Shown here piece after piece: positions 35,940 to 48,000 of a stretch of DNA of 64,000 nt. This stretch comes from Austropuccinia psidii (taxonomy: Eukaryota; Basidiomycota; Pucciniomycetes; Pucciniales; Sphaerophragmiaceae). Position 1 is the stretch's first letter; the number at the start of each line of letters is the position of its first letter. Made by a program: the position numbers and the translations under genes. The notes under the pieces were generated by a model. The model was not told where the DNA came from and did not search any database. It saw only the letters and a list, made by a program, of their open reading frames with translations. The stretch is taken from assembly GCA_023105745.1 (NCBI GenBank), contig JALGQZ010000009.1, positions 37,765,359 through 37,829,358 on the forward strand, in the 5' to 3' direction.

Positions 35940-38900
35940 TCAATCAGAATCAACCTCCAAAATAGTGGGTTTTTTCTGAGAGGGGGGAGGAAGATTGGAC
36001 AAATACAACATTCTGTGTTTCTTAAATTTATCAGCCCACCCCAGTGCTTGTGTTTGGGCATGAATCTCCCAGTTCACAGTAATGGGGGGACTGGATAAAC
36101 TTTAGAAATGATGATGTCCAAAGGAACAAAATGAGCACAGCTATTCAAGAAGCTGATGAAAATGGGGGGATTATCATTTGGAGGACATAAATAAGGGAAA
36201 AAATAAAAATATTGGGCTGTGGAATAAAAGCAAACTGGTCTTTTATACTCATTTGCAATTGGATCCCCCATGTCAGGCATGGACATCCACTTGCTTTTTG
36301 GAGCCTGGCCAACATCTTCATACCATTCAATTCTTTCCAAATAAGAGGATACTGAGGGAACTAAGGTGTTCATGGCTTCATAAAGGTCTTGATTTTGTTG
36401 AATTTCTTCAGCCAAGTCACCTCTGACATCAGCCCATTGATCTTGAGTCTTTTAAATGAAGTGGGATACTGTTCTGTAGCCACAGTTTCCATCACCCTGG
36501 ACATTGATGGCCTTGAAGGTGTATTTCAATATAAACTTGGGCAAGTCTTCTGAGCCAGTAATCTGATAAGATAAGGTCAAAAAATGAATAAATATCAAAA
36601 TAAACAACAGAAAATTACATTAAAAAGAATCAGAAACTCACAAAAAGCTTGGAGCATTCATCACTTGTGTGATAATTGCTTGGACAATGCTCACAGGTCA
36701 AGTCAATTGCATCATAGATATTCAAACTGGTGGCAGGCTTGTGTGATTTCCTTTTTGAGGTTTTGCTTCCAATTGCCAATCTTCTGGACCTTCTAAGGGT
36801 TACTTCTGATTTATTTAATTCAGTTGCTGAGGGTAGTGAATCTGATGAACTGATGGATTTAGATAATGAGTCCTCAGAATCTTCAGAATCTTCAGATGAG
36901 TCCACTTCCATAATTGGAGAGGGGACATTTGACTGGGATGTTGACGTTGTTGTACTGGTCACTTTTGAGGGGGGTCTTCCTCTTCTCTTGGATTGACTTT
37001 CAGTAATTTCAAATCTTGAAGGTTCTCTTTTTTTGATTTTTGTTTTTATTATTGGCTCCTTGGGGTCTTCCATGGATATTCTTGCCTTCTAGAGGGTCTT
37101 CATAATATTGATCATCCTCTTGACTCTTGGGAATTTGATCAAATGGGCCTTTTCCAGTCAAAACATCTTGAAAATGTTGAAGTATTGGAGTGATTTCTGC
37201 CATTGGTCTTTGAAACATTTCTTCCCCAATGTCTTCAAATATTTCCTTGGCTTCATTCTTTCTTTCTTTTCAAACACTTTGATCATCACCTTGAAAACCA
37301 TCCTGAGAAGAATATGACAAATAAAATCAGTTAATAAGAAAAAAACTAATAATAAGAAATTAAAAAGCCCCCACAGGCAAATTCAAATGCCATTGAGGAT
37401 GGAAGTCTGATAATTCAAGCCTTTGGCGCTTGGCAAATGCCTTTTGGGTCTTATGCTTGCAAGGAATGCCTTTATAACTGTTGTATTTGTTGGTGCATTT
37501 TTCATTTGGAGGAAATTTTGTTTTGAAATTTTCAAAGGCAATCTGAAGAGCATAATGAGACACCTTGCCATTGAGGACACAGATGTGTGGAGGAAAATTC
37601 TTGACATTGACAATCATTTCTTTGGAGATTCTGTTGATTATTTCAATAAATTGTTTTCTGAATGCCATGTGGACAGCCCTGACTACCTCCAGGATAGTAC
37701 CAGTGGACTTTTGGAGCCACAGTTTAACCATGGCATGGGCACCTTCAACTCTGGAGGTGGAGCCCACACCCAGGTGGCAATGGTGGTTGGTCCAGGCTGG
37801 CACATAATACTCCTTTAGAGGAAGCCATGTCTTTTCCAAATATTGCAGGACTTCAGGACTTTTGACTTGCTTTTGAAGCTTCTTCCAATTGTCTTTGAAA
37901 GACTTTTCAGTGGATGAATACATAACCTGAGAAATGAATCTCAAAGTCATTAATAAAGACAATAATAAGAAGAAAAGTGAAATAAAGTGAAATAAAGTGA
38001 AGAAGTATATTGCTTGATTCCAAAGGCCCATAAAATTTTCAAAATCAGTCCCATGACCAATTTCCTTCATGCAATGAGCAGATACATCCTTGTTGATGTG
38101 CCAAATGCATAGCATGACTTTGGAGTCTGGGAAGAGCTTCTTAATAGAGTTTTTCAAGGCCAGATCCCTGTCAATAACAATGACTGGAGGGGGAACAAGA
38201 TTGGTGTTGTTTAGGACCCTTTCTATGTATTGATTTAATTCCCAAGTATATGAAGGTTCATTTTCATTCTTCATCAAACAAAAAGCCCCAGAAAAGGTCT
38301 TATTGGTTGAGCTCAATCCAAAAATATGAAAAAGGGGCATTTTGTACTTATTGTTTTTATAAGTACAATCCATAAGAATGACATGAGGAAAGCAATGAAG
38401 AAGTTTTATGGCCAGGGGGTGAGTAAAGGACAAGGAGGTAATGTGTCCCTCAGAATCCCTTGCAGAGGACCAAACAAAATTTTCTTCTTTGAGAGTGTCA
38501 AAAAGAGCATCAATGGGCCTTCTGCCTTGCAGTTTGTCTTTCTTGATTTTCTTGACTTGGTTGTAAATGTCTTGAAGGAGTACAGGCCTGTCAGACTCCC
38601 TTTGGCTGCATAATTGGGCCTGAATTTGCCTTGGCATGAGCAGTGATTCAGACATTTGAGAAATTTGGGATGTTTCTTGCTCATTGAATTTCCTGAAAGC
38701 AGGATGTGCCATGATATTTTCAGTGGAATCATGGCTCTGTTCAGGATTTTTGACTTTAAGAGTTCAAGTGGTACTCTTGGCATATTTCCTGGCATAAAGT
38801 CTAAAAGGACAGTCAAGCTTTCTTGAGGTGACTTTTTTGGAGGGGCTTTTGTTGGGATTTGGGGTTCCAGACCTGTCAAAACATATTTTAATTTGGTTGT

Positions 38901-39018
38901 GGGTCATATTGGACCTCAAGGTGGACACAGCATACCCCTGAGCCCTGGCAACATTATGCACATGTTGCCAAAGAAGCTCAAGGTTCTGAAATTCACCTTC
39001 AGTGGGGTGTTGAAGCAT
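35940..39018 (-). pseudogene. MULE transposase with FAR1-like N-terminus and OTU-like C-terminus
   Basis: The start is ATG 39018 (MLQHPTEGEFQNLELLW). A FAR1-type N-terminal domain (TSRKLDCPFRLYARKYAK) leads to an in-frame TGA at 38764-38766. The MULE core follows: first Asp in ILMDCTYKNNKYKM (near 38380), second in VIDRDLALKNS (near 38170), CIWHINKDVSAHC, and Glu in SRVEGAHAMVKLWL (near 37745). Downstream, across inferred introns (about 37310-37370 and 36565-36640), are an AT-hook (KRRGRPPSK) and a zinc knuckle (CEHCPSNYHTSDEC). An OTU signature GDGNCGYR, near 36505, has an in-frame TAA just after it, and a His candidate lies in CAHFVPL. Frameshifts fall in an A7 run near 37030 and a C6 run near 36085. 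The gene is dead. Confidence 0.82.
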
Positions 39019-39521
39019 TTTTTTGATGAAAAATATGTATAAAAGTGAAAAAAAGGGGGAATTGGGGGATTTGGAATGGGGTAAGAACCTTTTGAAATGT
39101 GAAAAAGAGGTGAAAAAAGGTGTGAAAAATGAACAGAAGTGGTTAAGAGTGAAAGAAAGTGGTTTAAATGTGGGATTAATAGATGAGGGAAGGTAAAAAA
39201 TTGAAAATTGAGAGGTTTAAAAGCAGGTTGTTGTGGTGGACAATGCAGTCTTTGGGGGAAAAAAAGAAAAAAAGTGTGAAAAGCTTTGCAAAATGGCTTT
39301 GGTAATGCTGTTTTTCAAAAAAAAAAACAATGGTTTGGGGTGGGGATAATGTGGATTATTGGGGTGTTTGGGCTTGTTTTTTTGGGGGGGCTGGGCAAAA
39401 AAAACTGAAACAATTTGGAGTTAGAGAGGTTTTGTGGGGAAAAAACCTCTTTTGGGCATGTTTTGGCCCAATACAGCCCAATTGTGTTTCATTTTCAATT
39501 AAGAATGGGCCCAGGGCACCC
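39019..39521. other. MULE 5' non-coding region
   Basis: This holds G-rich and A-rich sequence upstream of the transposase start, presumably its promoter side. A plus-strand open frame near 39330-39689 crosses the transposon end and is not a gene. Confidence 0.5.
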
Positions 39522-39628
39522 CTTACGTGTTTTTACCAATTTATGGCCAAAACACGTAAGTTTTTAGTAAAAACACGTAAGCTCATATGTGTTTTTACCA
39601 ATTTGCTTACGTGTCTTTACCAACCCCC
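39522..39628. repeat. MULE right terminal and subterminal repeats
   Basis: Copies of the ACACGTAAG word occur at 39522-39537 (-), 39545-39560 (+), 39566-39581 (+), 39587-39599 (-, partial) and 39606-39621 (-, within the terminal repeat). They mirror the left end. Confidence 0.8.
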
Positions 39629-39820
39629 TATATTTATTTTATATATCTTATTTTTTTATAGTATAAATTATATTATTATATTTATTTAATAATATAATTA
39701 TTTTACGCCATAATTATAATAATTGTTTTTATCTTATTTATTTCATTTATAAGGACATTCATAATACAATAAGTAAAATATTAGGAATTTTTACTTATTG
39801 TTTCATAGTCAAACCTTACA
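39629..39820 (+). repeat. A1 5' LTR, right part
   Basis: The LTR continues after the MULE and its duplicated TATATTTA, and ends ATAGTCAAACCTTACA at 39820. It matches the A2 LTR end. Confidence 0.9.
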
Positions 39821-40337
39821 TTTGGGGGCCTGGCCGTGATATTTACTCTAAAAGACCTTTAAAAGGATTATAATTGGGTTTATCCAGTAATAAATTATAA
39901 TCATAATCATAAAATTATATAATAATTTTATATTTATTTATTTTAAATACTATTGAGGCATTTGAAAAGCAATTGTACTGTCTTACACATGGTTTTTCAC
40001 ATCCTTAGACTTGCAAGAACTTTCTTTGAGTGACTCTGGTAATTAAAAAAAATCATAAATCAATAATGATTTTATATTATAAATTAATTTTATAAAAGAA
40101 TCATATTTATTTTTTATTTTATTCTTTAAAAATAAAAATATAAAAAACAAAAAAAAAATTATAAATACAAACCAATATATAAAAAAAAGTTATATTTTTT
40201 TATTCATTTTAATTTCATTTCTTTATTTATTTTCATTTTTTAAGATATAAAAGCAATTTTTTACAAGTAAAATTGCCATATCTTACCAACAATAACACTT
40301 TTCATATAAAAGACTTATATTTATTTGCCTTTTTTAG
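39821..40337 (+). promoter_or_regulatory. A1 leader with primer-binding-site candidate at 39823-39838
   Basis: TT then TGGGGGCCTGGCCGTG follows the LTR. It is identical in A2 (58209-58224, opposite strand) and similar in C. The remaining leader is AT-rich and ends in TTTTTTAG at 40330-40337, a 3' splice-site candidate before the first recognised exon. A possible donor CTCTG|GTAATT lies at 40039. Confidence 0.6.
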
Positions 40338-41258
40338 TGTTTGAAGACAATCCAACAGAGTACAACCAAGCCACTGTTGAAAGGTTGGTGGAAGAAACTT
40401 GTCAAAGTTCTCCAACACCAATAATCACTCAGAAAAAGAAAGCCAAGAAATTGGACTTTCCAGTACCCACTATTCAGGACCCTGAAGGTGAGTACCTCAT
40501 TTATAAATTTACATAAGAAGAATTCCTGTTCTGAAATCCTCTTATTTCTTATTTCTCTTAAAATATGACTACCAGAAGAGGCTCCCAATACTCCATCCAA
40601 TCGGATGGAGCTGGACTCAGAGGTAGAATTGATTCCTCAAAAGAGAAAAGGAAGGGCAATATCCCCAGTGGAACAGAATCCACACAAGGAAGTGCCTTAT
40701 CCCAAAGGCAAGTCCTAGAAATGCCCATGATATATGAACCAGCATTGGAACTAAGTATGAGTGACTCAAACAGGTACAAATCACATTTAGAGGGCTCAAA
40801 TAGACATTTACATGAGCCAGTACAAACAGTACTACACAGTGTACAAAGACAAGGATTGGGAAATCTTTCCCCAAATACACCAAGGAGTGATGAACTCCTG
40901 GCACATCCTGAAAAAGTTCCTCAAAGAGGAGGAAATAGTGAGATACTCCAATGGATGTAATCCACTATCATCCAAAACTCAAATAAAAAAGATAAAGGAG
41001 TACCATGCCAAAAAGAAGGAGGCAACCAAGGAAGAAGCCCCAGTAGCTTCTACCAGAAAGCCCCAAGCCAGCCCACTTCCCCAAGAAGGGAAGAATAACA
41101 AGAAAAAGAATTGGAGAAAACCATATTCCCCAAGCTACAGGATTCCAAAAATCCAAAAGGATACCATGGACAATGTATTCAACATGGCCAGAACCTTGAT
41201 GGAATTCAAAGACAAAGAGGAGCAAAGAATGAGACAACCCCATTTCCCAAAGAAATAA
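40338..41258 (+). pseudogene. A1 spliced leader gene overlapping gag
   Basis: The inferred exons are 40338-40487 ([20 protein letters not shown]), 40576-40707 (132 nt) and 40774-41258. The introns are 40488-40575 (GTGAGT...ACCAG) and 40708-40773, a GC-AG intron (GCAAGT...AACAG). The spliced frame gives ...TIQDPE|EEAPNTPSNRMELD...YPKG|TNH..., then [20 protein letters not shown] and a C-terminus with [11 protein letters not shown]. The ATG of the gag-pol frame (40565) lies inside intron 1. In this copy exon 3 has an early TAG (CAG in A2), and exon 2 is otherwise open. Function is unknown. Confidence 0.6.
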
Positions 41259-42881
41259 CCATCTCTCCTGATGTTGTGAATACTTTAACAGAGCTTAAAA
41301 ATAGTATTTTACCTCTTAAAGACATTCAGAATAGTTTATTATCTTTCAAAGAAATAAATAATAGCTTATCATCTTTAACAAACCTTGTTTTACAAAACAA
41401 AAAGGAAATTGATAACATAAAATTTATGATTGAAAATAACAAACCAAAGGTATTAATTGATAATACCCAGAAATTAATACAAGGACAACAAGAGTTGTAC
41501 AAATACATAAGTTATATCAAAGAAAAAAACTTTTATAATCAATTATGACGTGAGTATTGATAATCTTACAGAAAAATTGAACAAATTAAGCATTTCTGTA
41601 GAAAAATTTGAAGAAAAGACTTCATCACACCAAAAATTACTTTTGGACCATGTGGAAAAAAGTGATGAAGCAAGAATGCATCTGAAAGATGACATTCAAA
41701 GTGAAATAAGGCTTATTACTGAAAAAATGGATAAAATTAATGAGGCTAACTCAAATATGCCAAAGTTATCAACCCCATATTCTCACATAAGAAGCCCTTT
41801 TAAACCAAAAGAGGAATTAACAAATCCATTCATAACAGACTTAAGTCACCAAGACAATAACCAAGTCTTAATGAAGGAAGCACCTCAATTAAAAGAATGG
41901 CCAACATTCAGAGGAGAAGGTTAATATGATCACATGTCATTTATCAAAACAATTGACATGCTACAAGAAGATTATGCCATACCAGATGAATTAATCACTG
42001 CAAGATTACATTAATTGTTTGAAAAATCTTCAAAAAGATGGTATTATGGCATAAGGCAAACAAATGGAAAAAATACCTTGTCTTGGTGGAAACAAGAAAT
42101 AATCACCAAGTGGGCTAATGATGCCTGGAGGTACAAGATAGAAAATGCATGTGAAAATTCTTTCTTTGACCCAGACAAAGATAAACCTTTAACTTGGTTC
42201 TTAAAACAAGCTAAAAGACTCAATGCATTGTACCCAGAAATGTCACAAAAAATGGTGCTCATAAAAATACTTGAAAAATGTGGAGGAGAGCTAGAACATT
42301 CCCTAAGAAGCAGGTGTATAGAACCATTCTCCACAGAAGAGTACATCAATGCACTAGAGGACATAGTAACAAGAACAAAAATTGGCAGAACTTGGAAGAA
42401 ATTGGACATTAAAATTCCAAATAAACCATTTATCAAAAAAGATAAATCAAAATAAGCTTTCAAGCCCTATACATCCAACAATAATGAGCAAAGAAAATGC
42501 CATAAATGTGGAGGTATTGGACACTTAGGCAATAATTGCCTCAAAAAGGTAAAGGTTAATGAAATTGTGGAAACAGAAAACTACAATGACAAAGAGGAGG
42601 AATCTGACTCTGACAAAGAAAGAGAAGAGTCCAAAAGTTCTGAAAGTGATGAAATTAATATAATTAATGCCCAAATTTTTAATATTGATATACTTTATGA
42701 AGTACTAGATGTTAACTCAAACTTACCACAAGTTGGAACATCTGACACAAACCTGACAAATATACAAGATGCCAAAATGTACGGAACCAAACCTGCAAAA
42801 GGAATGGGATATACAACTGGAAAATAAAGTATAAGTATTGTTATTATTGATAACCAAGAAGGAAAAGTGAACTTGGATACA
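40565..42881 (+). pseudogene. gag: A1 gag region
   Basis: The frame starts [17 protein letters not shown] at 40565. Compared with the intact A2 protein it has in-frame stops at 40958-40960, 41922-41924, 42012-42014, 42453-42455 and 42825-42827, and a one-base insertion in an A run near 41525. Recognisable parts are a coiled-coil-like segment ([17 protein letters not shown]), a capsid-like part ([26 protein letters not shown]) and a zinc knuckle ([14 protein letters not shown] near 42500). It is cut at 42881, just before the protease Gly, by solo LTR D. Confidence 0.88.
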
Positions 42882-45070
42882 TGTAAGGTTTGTCTATGAA
42901 ACTCTTGATAATAGTAGCAAAATCAAGCTTACTATGACTGTCCTCAGTAGAAATATATAATATAACAAAATATTATAACCATAAATTTAAATATAATTAT
43001 TAAAAATAATTATAAAAAGAAATAAATTTAATTCTTATTATAAAAAATATAATAATAATAAAAATATAATAATTATAATAAGTTATAATTAGTCTATTAT
43101 TGTTATAGTCACTGACAGTTATAACAATAAGAATTGTAAAGCTCTTAATGAGACAATTACACGTGTAAAATATTAATATCAACCACTTATAAATGATATA
43201 AATATTATCTATAAAAGAATCAAACACACACTGTGTAGAATTAATTGTTATAGAATAAAAATTCTATATAAAAAAACTAATAATAGATGAAAAAAATATA
43301 GAACTTTAGAGAAATACTTACTTATAATATTTATTTAATACAACAAGTCAAACAACAACAGTTATTATATTGAATAATAATTATAAGTTAAAAACACGCC
43401 AAAAATCAATATTTTTAAAGATAAAACAAATTTTTATAATAAAAATTATGATTAAAGAGTTTTTAAGAGGAATTTGTGGATTTTAAAAGATATTTAAGAT
43501 GATAATTTTAAAATATAAAATATATTATTGATGATTACAACAATAATCTGAATTCTATGATTTCAATTCTTTAATTTACAATTAATAAAGAATAAAATAA
43601 CTTAAGAATTACTTTAATAATAAGATTTTATAAATAATAAAACTTTACCTGTTTAAATTTCTAATACGATTGGATTGATGATGAATGATGGACAAAAACA
43701 GTGATGAAAAGACTCTTTTTATGTCTTCAGAGCAGCTCTCATGATTCATAATGGATATAGAGGGCGTGCTCAGGTCAAAACTGAAAAACCATGCTTAAAA
43801 TTAAAGTTCTTAACTTAAGTTAACTTAATTTTAATTCCAATTTAAAGTTAACAGGGTTATTCTTAACTCCATGTAGCTTTAATCCTCATTTGAACTAATT
43901 ATTTTAAGTTTTCAATATAAATCAATTTATTTATATTAAATTTCATCACATGAACAGCTTAAAAATAGAGTTTCAAGCAGAAATCTCTTAAACTCCATTT
44001 TTAATTAATTTTTAAAGAAATCATATTTTTCTTTGAGCTTAATTAAAAGAGTAAATTTCCAGGCTAATTACGCAGGAAATTTATTTATAAAAGATACTTA
44101 GAATTTAATTTATATGTAGATAATATTAAATTCTAAGCTGTGTGGAATATTCAAGCGAATCCATTGAGAATTGGATTTTTAATGAATTTTTGAAGTTATT
44201 GCTATTTTTCCACGTAAAATAGCAATACACACCAAACCTTAGCTTTTGATAAGGTTTTAATGCTTGTGTCTTTAAAGTTTTAAGCTTATTTAAGGTTTTT
44301 AAGCTTGATTAAGCTTTGACAGTTCTTAAAACCTTGATTTCAAGCCTGCATATTGGGATTTACCCTTTGGCAGCTTGAAATTCCTGTCCAAATTGGGATA
44401 AAACCAGTTTAAACCTTAAGGTTGGATCAAAGTCTAATATTAAAGTTTAAATAAGGTTGAAAATCCTCCAATACAGGTGGACAACCTTAATTGAATCATT
44501 GCAGATCCAAAAATTTGGGTACCCCAGCTCTATTTGGTCTTTTTCCTTTGTCCCACCTTTTTGCGTGGATTTTGCCCTTTTATTTATTCAAAGCCATACC
44601 ATGGCTTTAAACCCTTTTGAATTGAGCTCACGCAGGATTTACATTCTTTTTGGCAGATCCTTAGCCAATTCAGTAAATATACACCACACCTCAATTTCAA
44701 CTAAAATTTTGGTAAGTTTGCATTAACCTTATGCAACTTTAAATTTAAGCTTATTTAAGCTTAAATTTAACAATTTAAAAAAATGTTAAAAAAGCTACAT
44801 TAGTACTGTGAGATTCTTAAATCTTCCAATAACATAAAAAATAAGTGGTTTTGGGTATAACACCCTATGGGTGTACCCTAGGTTATTTTTGGTGTAGAAT
44901 CCAAAAATGACATAATATTTATAACTTTGTTTATCCAAAAAAAATTTATACTTATTTTTTGTTATTTTTTATTTTAATTTCAACTAAGAAGTCTGTTTAA
45001 GGCAAAATTAACTGTTTATAAAATCATTTGTGGCCTTATGGGTATGTTATACATACCTCACAGGCTCACA
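42882..45070 (-). repeat. solo LTR of family D (C-related, 2189 bp) inside A1
   Basis: On the plus strand it runs TGTAAGGTTTGTC... to ...CTCACAGGCTCACA, with a perfect duplication ATACA (42877-42881 and 45071-45075) that splits the LDTGA protease codons. Internal order resembles the C LTR (for example CCCTAGGTTATTTTTGGTGT against CCCTAGGTGAATTTTTGTGT) but identity is much lower, so I treat it as a separate family. Open frames inside (for example 44457-44726) lack recognisable domains. Confidence 0.88.
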
Positions 45071-48000
45071 ATACAGGAGCATATTGCACCTGTGCTGGTA
45101 AAATTTATTTAAAACCATTGTCCCAGACTAGCAAGAAAAACTTATGCCAATACAAGGTTTCAAATTTAGTAGTGCAAGTGAGAGCATGAAGCCCCTTGGA
45201 ATAATTTATTTAACACTAATTTTTCCTCACCCCTCACAATGTGTCAGAATTAAAGTAGCGTTTGTAGTAATGTACAACTGTACTAGTAATCACTTCATAC
45301 TTGGAAATGACTCATTATCAATTTATGGTATAGATATATCTAACCAAAAAGACAGATATTTTACCATAGGAGATAGCAAAAGACAAAAGTTTGGCTTCTC
45401 AAATGACAAAAACCAAATAAAAGTTATTAAGAATGAGAAGAAAAGTCCAGAAAAGGACCTTTTTATATCTGAACAACTCAAAGAGGCAGAATTCAATCAA
45501 GAATTAACAGAAAAAATGAAAGAAAAATTGATTGACCTCTTATTTAAGTACAAAAATGCCTTTGCAACTGAGAAGGAGCCACTAGGTGCCATAATTGGGC
45601 ATGAGGTGGATATAGTTCTTAATGTGGAAAATCCTTACCCACCCTTACTAAGGAGACCTGCTTACCCAGCTAGTCCAAGGGCTAGAGAAGCCTTGGAGGC
45701 ACACATTAAAGAATTAATGGACCTTGGAGTATTAACAAAAGTAGGACATAATGAACAGGTAGAGGTCACTACACCTGTCATTATAGCTTGGCATAATGGA
45801 AAATTAAGAATGGTAGGAGACTTCAGAGCCCTGAATACCTATACCATTCCAGACAGATATCCAATACCCAGAATCCATGAGACATTGACACAATTTTCAC
45901 AAGCTAAGTTCATTACAGCCATGGATGCCTTGAAGGGCTTTCATCAAAATGTCTTAACAGAAAATGCCAAGAAGCTACTGAGGATAATAGTCCTCTGTGG
46001 GATTTGTGAATACTTAAGAATGCCATTTGGCATAAAAAATGCACCTTCCCATTATCAAAGGATGATGAAAACCATATTTCCTGGAGAATTATCAGAAGGA
46101 TGGTTAATTAACTATATTGATGATATCATAGCTTGCTCAGAAACTTGGGAAAATTACCTTACAAGACTAGAAAGGGTACGACAAAAAATAGTGCAAGTGA
46201 ATATGAAAATTTCCTTGAAAAATTGTCATTTTGCATACAGTGAACTAAAAGCACTAGGAAATGTTGTATCTGGACTTAGTCTGGGCATAGACAAGAATAA
46301 AGTAGCAGCAGTACTAATTAAGCCAATGCCTCAAACCAAAAAAGAAATTCAATCATTTCTAGGATTTGCTGGTTACTATAGACAGCATATAAAGGACTTT
46401 GCAAAAATTGCTAAATCCTTGTATAAGCTATGTGACCAACAAACATTCTATGAAATGACAGAAGAAAGAGTCAAGGCATATGAAGAATTGAAGAATTCCT
46501 TAACAAATGCCCCATTTCTTCTAATTCCAGATTGGAAACTACCCTTCAAACTTTACATTGATGCTTGTGGAGAAGGACTAGGTGCTGCACTACACCAGAC
46601 ACAAATTATCAATGATAAACCAGTAGAAGGACCAATGAGTTTTATTTCAAGACAAATAAAGCCAACAGAAGCAAGATATGGAGCAAGCCAAATGGAATGC
46701 CTCTGCTTAGGGTGGGCTTTAGAAAAATTACATTATTACTTGGATGGAACAGTATTTGATGTGATTACATACTGTAATGCTGTAAAATCTCTATTAAATA
46801 TGAAAACTCCAAATAGAAATATGCTGAGATGGCAAATTTCTATCCAAGAATACAGAGGAAATATGACTATTGTTCATAAATCTGGAAATACTCATAAAAA
46901 TGCAGATGGTCTTAGCAGATGGGCTCTAGCAGATACCCCTGACAATCCAGCATGGGTACCACAGGAAGAGCACCATATAGAAGGAATATGTGTTACAGAC
47001 ATTGGCACAGAATTCTTTAACCAAGTTAAAGAAAGCTATAAGATAGACAAGAATTGCCATATCTTAAGCCAACTTCTAATTGAAGACTGCAAAGATCCAT
47101 CACTTTCATCAAAATGAGATGAAACATGGAAAAAGTCATATGATGAAGGAAGATTCCACCTCCTTGATGGAATCCTTTACCATAGAACAAAACACACATG
47201 TGTTATGTCCTTAACAGATAGAACCCTGATAAACACTATTTTACATGAGTGTCATGATAGTGTTGCAGCTGGACACCTTTCAGAAGACAGAACACTAGAG
47301 AGGGTGAAAACCTGCTCTTGGTGGCCAAATTGGAAGAAAGATGTTGCAGAATACTGCCAAACCTGTGATAGATGTCAAAAAGCCAACAGAGCCACAGGAA
47401 AGAAATTTGGAATGATGATCCAAATCCAAGAACCAAAATCCCCTTGGGAAATAGTTCATATTGATTGGGTTACAGCATTACCTCCAGGAGGAGACAGAAG
47501 CTATAAAGCATGCCTAGTATTAGTTGACAGGTATAGCAAAACTCCCATGTTCCTACCATGTCACAAAGATGACACAGCTATGGACATGGCCATAATGATA
47601 TGGAATAAAGTCATTAGCCATACAGGCTTATTCCAGAATATTATAAGTGACAGAGACCCAAAATTCACTTCAGCATTATGGACAAATCTCCATAACTTTT
47701 TTGGGACAAAATTATAATTCTCAACAGCTTACCATCCTCAAACTGATGGTTTAGAAGAAAGAATTATACAGAACTTGGAGTACATGATCAGAATATTCTG
47801 TGCTTATGGACTAGAATTCAAATATTCTGATGGTTTTACCCATGATTGGTGTACACTAATACCAGCTCTTGAACTGGCATATAAAACATTAATCCATTCT
47901 TATACTGGCAAAACACCTGCAATGCTAGAAATTGGAATCCAAGACTTCCTCATGATACCCTCAAAAAGGATTTAGTGGATATACATCCAACAGCAAGCAG

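Larger units (their letters stand above)
35193..39628 (-). mobile_element. MULE (Mutator-like) DNA transposon, 4436 bp
   Basis: Terminal inverted repeats GGGTGTTGGTAAAAACAC (left) and, reverse-complemented, GGGGGTTGGTAAAGACAC (right) match at 16 of 18 bases. A perfect 8-bp target-site duplication TATATTTA flanks it (35185-35192 and 39629-39636). It lies in the 5' LTR of A1, so it is younger than A1. It encodes a broken MULE transposase on the minus strand and has repeated subterminal motifs at both ends. Confidence 0.93.

Noticed and set aside
35185..39636. A 9-bp target duplication for the MULE, the most common size
   Set aside because: Only 8 bases (TATATTTA) match exactly at both flanks; extending either way gives mismatches.
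39330..39689. 119-codon plus-strand frame
   Set aside because: It crosses the MULE end into the A1 LTR, so it cannot be an old gene.
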